A stretch of DNA of 64,000 nt, from positions 2,679,501-2,743,500 of the forward strand of contig NZ_MQUA01000013.1 in assembly GCF_002943715.1 (NCBI RefSeq), in the 5' to 3' direction. The position numbers were made by a program, and so were the translations under genes. The notes beneath the pieces were generated by a model. That model saw only the letters and a program-made list of their open reading frames with translations, did no database searches and had not been told where the DNA came from. Of this stretch, positions 56,878-64,000 are shown one piece after another. Within the stretch, counting starts at the first letter, position 1, and every line of letters starts with the position of its first letter. Origin of the DNA: Polaribacter filamentus. Its GTDB lineage: Bacteria; Bacteroidota; Bacteroidia; Flavobacteriales; Flavobacteriaceae.

Positions 56878-56905
56878 GAAGTAGAAAAAAAGAAGTAGAA
56901 AAAAA
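56878..56905. repeat. 14-bp tandem duplication
   Basis: GAAGTAGAAAAAAA occurs twice back to back (56878-56891, 56892-56905) exactly at the join between sensor and kinase parts. A 14-base duplication shifts the frame. Confidence 0.8.
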
Positions 56906-56938
56906 AGAATTGAAGAAAATTTACTAAGAACGAACTCG

Positions 56939-58360
56939 GTGGCAAGAATTGGAGTCTGGGAAGTAGATTTAGTCAATCAACAACTTTTCTGGAGCAAAAT
57001 AACTAAAGAAATTCACAATACGGATGACGACTATATTCCCTCTCTAGAAAACGCTATAAAATTTTACAAGGAAGGTTATAGTAGAAATAAAATTACAGAA
57101 GTAGTTGCTAATTGTATTGAAAACAACATTCCTTGGGATGAGGAGCTACAAATAGTAACTACAAAAGGAAAAGACATCTGGGTTAGAGCTATTGGGCAAG
57201 CTGAATTTATAAATGATAAATGCGTTCGATTTTATGGAATTTTTCAAGACATTAATACTGTTAAAGTAGCGCAAATTGAATTAAATAAAGTAAATGAAGA
57301 ATTGAATGCTATATTGGATTCGGGGACTATTGCAATTATACGAACAGATACAAATGGTATAATTACTTATTTTAATGAAGGTGCAGAAACATTGTTAGGA
57401 TATAAAAGTGAAGAATTAGTAAATAAAGAAACTCCTGCTATATTTCATGATAAAGAAGAAATTTTAAAACTAAGTAAAGAGTTTTCTACAGAATACAATA
57501 AAGAAATTAATGGTTTTGATATTTTTACTACAATAGCTAAAGAAAACAATGTTCACCCCAAAAAATGGAGGTGTATAAAAAAAGACGGAAGTTCTTTAAT
57601 TATGCAAGTTAGTATTAGCGCTATACAAGATAAAGATAATAATATTATTGCCATTCTAGGTGTTGGGGTAGACATTACAAAACTAACAGAACAAAATAAC
57701 CAATTGGCAAATTTTGCTCAAATTGCCTCACATAACTTAAGAGCACCTGTTAGTAATTTAAATTCTCTATTAGATTTATATGATACTTGTGAAACAACAG
57801 AGGAAAAAGAGTTTACGTTCGGTAAATTTAGAACTGTAATTGCTCATTTATCTGAAACGTTAAATACATTAATTGAAGCAATTAAAATAAAAGAGACAAA
57901 ACAATCTAAAATAGAGATTAAAACCTTGTATTTTAGTGAAAAATTAAAAAAAACAGAAGAAATTATATCCGAAGAAATTAGTAGACTAAATGCGGTGATT
58001 ACTTCAAATTTCTCAGCTACAGATACAATTAAATATAATGAATCTTATTTGGAAAGTATATTTATTAATCTAATTAGCAATTCTTTAAAATATTCGTCAC
58101 CAGAAAGACCTCCAAAAATAGAAGTGACAACTACAATAAATGAAGGGAAAATAGAATTAAAAATCACAGATAACGGACTTGGCATTGATTTAAAAAAACA
58201 TGGACATAAATTATTTGGATTAAATCAAGTTTTTCACAGACATAAAGACTCAAAAGGAGTTGGCTTGTATATTATAAAAAATCAAATTGAATCTTTAAAA
58301 GGAACTATTTCATGTAATAGCGAAGTTAATAAAGGAACAACGATTACTGTAACATTTTAA
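56939..58360 (+). CDS. PAS-domain histidine kinase part, lacking its own start
   Basis: A 473-residue frame opening with GTG. Two PAS domains (about 1-110 and 118-245) lead to the H-box FAQIASHNLRAPVSNL (His265), the N-box NLISNSLKYSS, DNGLGIDL and GVGLYIIKNQIESL. It would pass phosphate to the regulator just downstream. The frame has no upstream ATG; it continues from the sensor part across two frameshifts, so the kinase as read is truncated or in two parts. Confidence 0.85.
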   Translation: MARIGVWEVDLVNQQLFWSKITKEIHNTDDDYIPSLENAIKFYKEGYSRNKITEVVANCIENNIPWDEELQIVTTKGKDIWVRAIGQAEFINDKCVRFYGIFQDINTVKVAQIELNKVNEELNAILDSGTIAIIRTDTNGIITYFNEGAETLLGYKSEELVNKETPAIFHDKEEILKLSKEFSTEYNKEINGFDIFTTIAKENNVHPKKWRCIKKDGSSLIMQVSISAIQDKDNNIIAILGVGVDITKLTEQNNQLANFAQIASHNLRAPVSNLNSLLDLYDTCETTEEKEFTFGKFRTVIAHLSETLNTLIEAIKIKETKQSKIEIKTLYFSEKLKKTEEIISEEISRLNAVITSNFSATDTIKYNESYLESIFINLISNSLKYSSPERPPKIEVTTTINEGKIELKITDNGLGIDLKKHGHKLFGLNQVFHRHKDSKGVGLYIIKNQIESLKGTISCNSEVNKGTTITVTF

Positions 58361-58369
58361 AAATAAAAT

Positions 58370-58774
58370 ATGTCCCAAAAGCAAAGTATCTGTATCGTAG
58401 ACGACGATGAAATTTACAAATTTTTTGTAAAAAAAATATTAGAAATAAAGGGGCTAGCTGATAATGTATTAACATTTCCTGATGGTGAAGAAGCTTATAA
58501 TTATATAAAGGAAAATAGAGGAAACCCAAATTTGTTGCCAGATATAATTTTTTTAGATATTAACATGCCTGTGATGGATGGCTTTCTGTTTATAGAAGAA
58601 TACACTAAGATAAAGCACGAAATTAATAAAGAAATTGCAATCTATATGGTTACTTCTTCAATTGACCCTATAGATTTGGAAAGATCAAAAAAATACACTG
58701 AGATTAAAGGTTTTATAACAAAACCTATTTCAGCTGAAGTATTAGAAAAAATTATCAAAAAACTAAGATCATAA
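58370..58774 (+). CDS. response regulator, receiver domain only
   Basis: A 134-residue single-domain regulator. Acid pocket VDDDE (residues 10-14), phosphoacceptor Asp63 in FLDINMPVMDGF, the switch Thr/Ser in MVTSS and Lys118 in GFITKPIS are present. No output domain, so it may relay phosphate or bind a partner. The ATG lies 9 bases after the kinase stop. Confidence 0.93.
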   Translation: MSQKQSICIVDDDEIYKFFVKKILEIKGLADNVLTFPDGEEAYNYIKENRGNPNLLPDIIFLDINMPVMDGFLFIEEYTKIKHEINKEIAIYMVTSSIDPIDLERSKKYTEIKGFITKPISAEVLEKIIKKLRS

Positions 58775-58969
58775 ATTATTTTGATTTTTGGTTATTTAAA
58801 TGACGATTTTCGCATCGTTTTTGTTTTCGCATTTATTTTTTTTTTAAAAATCATATTAAAAAGCCGTTCTGTTTGATTTTCCAAAAATAGAACTAAAAAA
58901 AACACATCTATAAATTCTAATTCTATTTTTCCCGACTCCATATTTCTTTAATCTCCAAAACGTTAGGAG
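58775..58969 (-). pseudogene. degenerate 3' fragment of the mazG-like gene
   Basis: The sequence aligns over about 190 bases with the 3' part of the intact gene at 55543-55740: TTTTTGGTTATTT, CTGTTTGATTT, ACACATCT and ATAAATTCTAATTCT against ACATCTGCTAATTCT. It keeps no open frame. The similarity ends abruptly at about 58969, where terC sequence begins, so it marks a recombination join. Confidence 0.65.
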
Positions 58970-59535
58970 CCATTATTTTTAGAGCCATTTTAATTAGTTT
59001 TGGTTTATTATTAATAGATAAAACTAACCGTATTGCCGTCTTTTTCGGATTGTTTTTATTATTTACAGCTTTTAAAATGTTAAAAGAAGAAGATGTAGCA
59101 AATGAAAATAAAACGGTGAAAAAGTTGCAAGATTCTTTAAAATATCAACTATTTTAGATGGTGATAAATATTTAACCAAAATAAATGGTAAATATGTTTT
59201 TACTGCCTTATTTGAGTGTTTAATAATTATAGCGTTTAGAGATATTCTTTTTGCTTTAGATAGTATTCCTTCAATTTATACATTTACAACAGACCCTTTT
59301 ATTATATTTAGCTCTAATATTTTTACAATTATAGGCTTGCGATCTAAATACTTTTTTTTAGCAAATATGATAGAAAAGTATAAATTATTAAAGTATCGTA
59401 TTTTTTGTGTCTTTTAAATTAATTGTTGCAAATTGGCTTAAAATATCAGAACGGATTTCTTTAACTTTTATCTTTATATCTCTTTTAACAGCTATATTAA
59501 TTTCTATAAAAACAAAGAAAAATAATACTTTTTAA
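58970..59535 (+). pseudogene. TerC family membrane protein pseudogene (5' truncated)
   Basis: The reading IDKTNRIAVFFGLFLLFTAF, KMLKEEDVANENK, then ILDGDKYLTKINGKYVFTAL, DILFALDSIPSIYTFTTDP, GLRSKYFFLANMIEKYK and WLKISERISLTFIF is TerC. The N-terminal third is gone, replaced by mazG sequence. Two frameshifts are visible (near 59145 and near 59410). Not functional. Confidence 0.78.
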
Positions 59536-59570
59536 CGTTTTTACAATTTAATTTATTGATGTTAATTATA

Positions 59571-59578
59571 TATATTTG
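59571..59578 (+). promoter_or_regulatory. putative -7 element before the MscS gene
   Basis: TATATTTG, a match to TAnnTTTG, 78 bases before the ATG. No TTG at the usual spacing. Confidence 0.35.
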
Positions 59579-59656
59579 CTGCGATTTAAAATGAATTTAA
59601 CCTATTTTATATCAGTTATTTAAATTAACAAACCACGAATTAATATTTATTTTATA

Positions 59657-60478
59657 ATGTCATATTTTAAAAATATTACAATTGCTTTTTTAGGAATATT
59701 CTTTTTTATTAGTATTTCTGCTAATGCCCAAGAAAACAATCTAAAAATAGATAGCTTACAAATTGTAAAAAAAGATTCTTTAAAGAAAAGAGATTCTATA
59801 AACACTAGTTTATTAAAAGATTATAGTACAAAAATTAAACAAATAGAGCAACTAAGAATTAATGATTCTCTAAAAAAAATAGAATTAGAAGATAAATTAA
59901 ACTCCTTAACTACTGCTGATAACTTACAAAAAGAAGAACTATTAAAGAAATTACAAGATTTAAAAGACCAAGAAAACCAAAGAATTAGTGATAAAAAAGA
60001 AAAAATAGCATCTTTAAAAAAGAACGCTAAAGGGTTTCCTGTAACTGGTTTTTTTAAAGACACTTTATTTATTATTTATAGTAGACTTGGAAGTTTTTCT
60101 GCTTCAGATAGAGCTGAAGCCATTTCTGTAAGAATAAAAAAACTTACTGATAATAATAAATTTAATAACACCTCACTAAAAATAATAGAAATTGAAACAA
60201 TTATAGACATTGTTGATAATGAAAAAATTATTTTAAGTATTTCCGATAATGATGCTATCTGGAATAACACCACTAAAGAAGATTTAGCAATACATTACAA
60301 AAACATTATAGAAAATGCCGTTTTAAATTATAAAAAGGAAACGAGCTTAATAACGCTTTTAAAAGAAATTGGTTTAGCACTTTTAATAATTGTTATCTTT
60401 TTATTTTTAATAAAATATTGTGTTAAATTATTTAAATGGTCTGCAAACAAAATACTTGAACAAGAAAATAAAAAATAA
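59657..60478 (+). CDS. MscS-type channel, N-terminal periplasmic part (frameshifted from channel part)
   Basis: A 273-residue frame: signal peptide (MSYFKNITIAFLGIFFFISI), a coiled-coil region (about 60-125, many KxxE repeats), a globular segment (130-220) and a helix at 233-255. The frame ends at a TAA directly after an A6 run (60470-60475). Adding one A restores KINGFNIKTYTLFDAKSLVK and leads into the channel domain, so this is the front half of one gene (about 640 residues). Confidence 0.75.
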   Translation: MSYFKNITIAFLGIFFFISISANAQENNLKIDSLQIVKKDSLKKRDSINTSLLKDYSTKIKQIEQLRINDSLKKIELEDKLNSLTTADNLQKEELLKKLQDLKDQENQRISDKKEKIASLKKNAKGFPVTGFFKDTLFIIYSRLGSFSASDRAEAISVRIKKLTDNNKFNNTSLKIIEIETIIDIVDNEKIILSISDNDAIWNNTTKEDLAIHYKNIIENAVLNYKKETSLITLLKEIGLALLIIVIFLFLIKYCVKLFKWSANKILEQENKK

Positions 60479-60560
60479 ATGGGTTTAATATAAAAACCTA
60501 CACTCTTTTTGATGCAAAAAGTTTAGTAAAATTTATTATTAGCATTAACACTATTTTAAA

Positions 60561-61577
60561 ATGGGTTTTATAATATTACTTATTTATATAGCATTACCAA
60601 TTATTTTTGGTTTTTTCCCATGGACCAAAAATTTTGCAGAAACTCTTTTTGGCTATTTCTTAAATCCTCTTAAAAATGTTCTTTATGGTATTTGGGCTTT
60701 TTTACCAAATCTTTTTACAATTATTGTAATCTTTTTAGTCTTTAATTATACAATTAAAGGAATTCGTTTTTTAAAATTAGAAATTGAAAGAGAAAATTTA
60801 AAACTTTCTGGTTTTTATCCAGATTGGGCTAACCCAACTTTTCAAATTTTAAAAGTAATTTTATATGCTTTTATGTTTGTGCTTATTTTTCCTTATTTAC
60901 CTGGAAGTGAATCCCCAATATTTAAAGGCGTTTCTGTATTTCTAGGATTTTTATTTACTTTTGGTTCTGCAGGTTCTTTGTCTAACATAATTGCAGGTAT
61001 TGTGTTAACCTATATGCGTTTATTTAAAATTGGCGATCGTGTAAAAATTGGTGAAGTTTTTGGTGATGTTATAGAAAAATCGATGTTGGTAACCCGTGTA
61101 AAAACTACGAAAAACGAAATCATATCTATTCCAAACTCTACTGTAATGAGCAGTCATACAATTAATTATAGTAACGAAAGCGAAAATGGCGATGGTTTAA
61201 TTTTACATACAACCATTACAATTGGTTACGATGTTCCTTGGAAATTAATGCACGAAACACTTTTAAAAGCTGCAGATAGAACAGATTTGCTGTTAAAAGA
61301 CCCAAACCCTTTTGTGTTGCAAACTAGTCTAGACGATTTTTACGTTTCTTATCAAATTAATGCCTACACAAAAAACCCTAATAAACAAGCAGGTATTTAT
61401 TCAGATTTGCATCAAAATATACAAGATTGTTGTAATGAAGTTGGTATCGAAATTTTATCTCCACATTACAGAGCTGCAAGAGATGGTAATATGGTTACAA
61501 TACCTGCCAATTATTTAGATAAAAACTACAAAGCACCAAGATTTAAGGTAAGCATTCATAAAGAAGAAAACAAATAA
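60561..61577 (+). CDS. MscS-type mechanosensitive channel, channel domain
   Basis: A 338-residue frame. Helices, then the MscS pore helix (FGSAGSLSNIIAGIVLTYM), the beta domain (FKIGDRVKIGEVFGDVIEKS, ISIPNSTVMSSHTINYS) and the C-terminal alpha/beta domain. Opens on membrane tension to release solutes. The ATG at 60561 is inside the true gene: one T missing in the T4 run at 60566-60569 breaks ILKWVFIILLIYIALP. The two frame breaks are both in homopolymers; all else is intact. Confidence 0.82.
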   Translation: MGFIILLIYIALPIIFGFFPWTKNFAETLFGYFLNPLKNVLYGIWAFLPNLFTIIVIFLVFNYTIKGIRFLKLEIERENLKLSGFYPDWANPTFQILKVILYAFMFVLIFPYLPGSESPIFKGVSVFLGFLFTFGSAGSLSNIIAGIVLTYMRLFKIGDRVKIGEVFGDVIEKSMLVTRVKTTKNEIISIPNSTVMSSHTINYSNESENGDGLILHTTITIGYDVPWKLMHETLLKAADRTDLLLKDPNPFVLQTSLDDFYVSYQINAYTKNPNKQAGIYSDLHQNIQDCCNEVGIEILSPHYRAARDGNMVTIPANYLDKNYKAPRFKVSIHKEENK

Positions 61578-62477
61578 TGAAAAAACTAGAATTATTATTT
61601 GATAACCCACTAATAGTAAAACTTTTAACGATTGTTATAAGTGTTTTAGTTATTTGGTATATAGTAAAATTACCATAAAAAACTTTTTAATAAAATTAGT
61701 GAGATTGATAATACATACAAAGCCAAAAAAATTGGGAGTTTTGTTGGCTATTTTTTTTCAATCATTTTAATCGGAATTTCTTTTAGTGATAAATTGGGCG
61801 GTTTTTCATTAGCGCTTGTGGTTGGAAGGAACGGGAATTTCTTTTGCCCTGAAAGAAGTGATTGGTTCTTTTGTTGGATGGCTTACCTTTATATTTGGAG
61901 ATTTTTATAAAACCGGAGATAGAGTTCAATTAGGCTAAATTAAAGGTGATGTTATAGATATTGGAGTTTTAAAAACCATAATTATGTAAACTGACCAATG
62001 TGATGATTGCGATTTATACAAGGACCGAATTGTTATAGTTGCCAACAGTTTTGTGGATAAAGTACTTGTTTTTAATTACAGTGGCGATTTTCCTTTTTTA
62101 TGGAATGAAATAAAAGCACCTGTTCAGTTTGGAAGTAATTATAAAAAAGAAACCGAAATTTTAGAAAATTTGGGAAAGGAAATTGAAGCTAGTTTAAAAT
62201 AGCGATTTAAAGAAGAATAGGCTGTTTTACAACAAAAATATAAATTAGAAGACGCCCACAAACCGACCCTATGGTTTCTTTAATTGCTAATGATAACTGG
62301 ATTAAACTTACATTGCGATATGTTGTAAGTTATAACAAACAAAGAGCCACAAAAACAGCTTTATCTATAAATATTTTAGAAAAAACAGAAGGTTCTAATG
62401 GCAAACTTAAATTTGCTTCTGTAACTTTTCAATTCGTGGAAGCGCCTGAATTTAAAGTAAATGTAAAACAGGTTTAA
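61577..62477 (+). pseudogene. second MscS-family channel gene, decayed
   Basis: The ATG overlaps the upstream stop (TAATG). Stitched reading: MKKLELLFDNPLIVKLLTIV, GTGISFALKEVIGSFVGWLT, FIFGDFYKTGDRVQLG, IKGDVIDIGVLKTIIM, DRIVIVANSFVDKVLVFNYS, and NWIKLTLRYVVSYNKQRATK. Internal stops follow LG, IM, LK and EE, mostly where Gln is expected (TAA or TAG), and there are at least two frameshifts. Tandem duplicate of a channel gene now dead. Confidence 0.8.
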
Positions 62478-62650
62478 GTTTAAAGATTTCTTTTCATTAC
62501 AATGTCACAAACACAACCTGCTTAAAAAAATTTCATTTCTTCAATAATAAAATACTGTTAAGTTCATCCCAAAAATTCTTAAATAGTATATAAACGACTT
62601 AACTTTACAAGGGGTTTTACAAATAAAACGGATACTAAAATAATATAAAA

Positions 62651-63369
62651 ATGAAAATTTAAAAAATAAAAAAGCAATAATAACTGGAGGCAGTAGAGGT
62701 TTAGGTAAGGCTACAGCTATCGCATTTGCAAAAGAAGGTATTGATGTTGCCATAACTGGCAGAAATGAAGCAACTTTAAAAACTACGGTTTCTGAAATAG
62801 AAAAACTTGGCGTTAAAGCTATTTATGCAGTATTTGATGTTGGTAATTATGAAGAAGTAAAAGCAGGAATACAAAGTATTATAGAACGATTTGAGACTGT
62901 AGATATTTTGGTAAATAATGCAGGAACTGCTGCCTTCGGAACGTTTAATGATATGGAAGTTGAGCAATGGAGCCAAATTATTCAAACTAATGTAATGGGC
63001 ATGTATTATGTTACTAAAGAAGTTTTACCTTATTTAATTGCCAAAAATGAAGGAGATATTATTAACATTTCTTCTACGGCTGGTTTAACTGGTAACGCAA
63101 ATACATCTGCTTATTCTGCATCAAAATTTGCAGTAATTGGCATGTCGGAATCTTTAATGAAAGAAGTGCGTAAAAATAATATTAGAGTTTGCACATTAAC
63201 ACCAAGTACAATTGCTTCGGATATGTCTATAGATTTAGGAATTGCAAATAAAGATTCTGAAGAAAGTGTTTTACAACCAGAAGATTTTGCCGAATTAATT
63301 CTTGCCGGATTAAAATTACCAAGAAGAGCAATGCTTAAAAGTGCTGCTTTGTGGTCTACAAATCCTTAA
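62651..63369 (+). CDS. SDR family 3-oxoacyl-ACP reductase-like protein, start frameshifted
   Basis: Short-chain dehydrogenase of about 239 residues. The frame reads ENLKNKKAIITGGSRGLGKA (cofactor motif TGGSRGLG), VNNAGTAAFGTF, INISSTAGLTG (Ser), and AYSASKFAVIGM (Tyr-x3-Lys). No in-frame ATG precedes the fold: ATGAAAATTT at 62651 would need one more base (ATG-GAA) to join the frame. An internal ATG at 62908 would lose the cofactor site. Probably a single missing G, or a lost start. Confidence 0.75.
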
Positions 63370-63382
63370 AAAAATTCAACCA

Positions 63383-63424
63383 AAAAAAAGAGTCAATAAT
63401 TATTTAATAGCTCTTTCTTTTTTT
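63383..63424. terminator. possible bidirectional terminator
   Basis: AAAGAG (63387-63392) pairs with CTCTTT (63411-63416), flanked by A and T runs, between convergent genes. Long loop, so only moderate support. Confidence 0.45.
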
Positions 63425-64000
63425 CTATTTTAAAAAAACGCAAACTTCCTTATAAAAATCTTTCGGATTTTCTGCATGCAACCAATGACCCGCATTTGAA
63501 ATTTCTACAACTTTGTTGTTAGAGAAGTAATTGTCAATAATTATTTGTTCTGATAAAATAATATAACCAGATTTCTCTCCTTTTAAAAACAAGGCTGGGT
63601 TTTTAAAAGTTAAACCTACAGGCAACGGTTTACCAACTTCAAAATTATTCTCTGTTAACGATTGTAAATTAAATCTAAAGTCTAATTGTCCTTTTTCTTT
63701 CCAATACAAATTTTTCATCAAAAATTGACGAACTCCAATCTCTGGAATATAGTCAGCCAATTGTGCTTCAACTAAGTTTCTAGAAGTATGAATTGCAAAA
63801 TCAACCGAATTTAAACCTGCTAAAATTGTGTTATGATGTGGCTGGTATTCTTTAGGCGAAATATCAACAATAATTAGTTTATCAACCAAATCAGGATACG
63901 TTACAGCAAATAGCATCGCTGTTTTTCCGCCCATAGAATGGCCAATTAAATAAATTTTTCCTAATTGATGATATTGAATATAGTCATACAAATCACCCAC
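63425..64000 (-). CDS. alpha/beta fold hydrolase (5' end beyond the window)
   Basis: The last 191 residues of an alpha/beta hydrolase of the YbfF/esterase type. The nucleophile Ser is in YLIGHSMGGKTAMLFA, an acidic residue follows DISPKEY, and the catalytic His is in NAGHWLHAENPKDF. The N-terminal 60-70 residues lie outside the window, so the ATG at the edge is internal. Substrate unknown. Confidence 0.87.
   Translation of the reverse strand: MGDLYDYIQYHQLGKIYLIGHSMGGKTAMLFAVTYPDLVDKLIIVDISPKEYQPHHNTILAGLNSVDFAIHTSRNLVEAQLADYIPEIGVRQFLMKNLYWKEKGQLDFRFNLQSLTENNFEVGKPLPVGLTFKNPALFLKGEKSGYIILSEQIIIDNYFSNNKVVEISNAGHWLHAENPKDFYKEVCVFLK

Noticed and set aside
1-64000. tRNA, rRNA, CRISPR or riboswitch elements
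   Set aside because: Intergenic regions were scanned by eye; no cloverleaf, regular spaced repeats or conserved riboswitch cores were recognised.

Overview
The window looks like chromosome from a marine member of the Flavobacteriaceae (Bacteroidota), perhaps close to Polaribacter; the genus is only an inference. Reasons: very AT-rich DNA, a SusC/SusD pair, Bacteroidota-type lipoprotein and outer-membrane signals, TAnnTTTG-type -7 promoter boxes, duplicated cytochrome oxidase subunit III genes, and short palindromic intergenic repeats. I saw no rRNA, tRNA or CRISPR array.

Layout. 0-3 kb: minus-strand end of a respiratory operon (heme O synthase, two cytochrome c oxidase subunit III proteins, subunit IV). 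3-5.6 kb: small genes, a MOSC protein, an enoyl-CoA hydratase-like protein and a SemiSWEET sugar transporter. 5.8-9.2 kb: an oversized leucyl-tRNA synthetase with a DUF559/Vsr-like nuclease-fold insert in its editing domain. 9.4-14.2 kb: M16 peptidase (5' end frameshifted), fabD, queuosine-precursor transporter. 14.2-26.5 kb: a plus-strand arsenosugar-type cluster: DUF547, ArsS-associated peroxidase-like protein, radical SAM ArsS, two DUF2064/TIGR04282 glycosyltransferase-like proteins, SusC/SusD, a sodium/solute symporter, a phosphoesterase-fold protein with altered metal ligands, rhodanese and purine nucleoside phosphorylase.

26.5-34.4 kb: decayed and intact genes mixed. Pseudogenes of a sterol-desaturase-like enzyme, an outer-membrane barrel and a MORN-repeat protein lie among a phosphatase, a GH113-like lipoprotein, a flavin oxidoreductase and a polyferredoxin. 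34.4-39.9 kb: three overlapping glycosyltransferase genes, then a LacI regulator and a HAD phosphatase. 40-46.8 kb: DUF2797, GH3, an OmpA-like secreted protein, a polyprenyl diphosphate synthase, a small outer-membrane protein and rlmN. 47.06-48.51 kb: a complete IS4-family insertion sequence with 17-bp inverted repeats and a 10-bp target duplication. 48.6-55.9 kb: queA, aroA, a large Asp-box (BNR) repeat protein, a CHRD protein and a MazG-like pyrophosphohydrolase. 56.2-62.5 kb: a two-component system with a broken kinase frame, a mazG 3' remnant, a terC remnant, a MscS channel in two frames and a decayed second MscS gene. 62.6-64 kb: a short-chain dehydrogenase lacking an in-frame start and a partial alpha/beta hydrolase.

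Two kinds of damage are visible. Some genes carry many premature stops, nearly all of the Gln/Trp-to-stop type, and are true pseudogenes. Others are perfect except for single-base losses, mostly in A or T runs, and may be sequencing errors or length-variable tracts. The most interesting items are the LeuRS insert and the arsenosugar cluster with its own SusCD and symporter.
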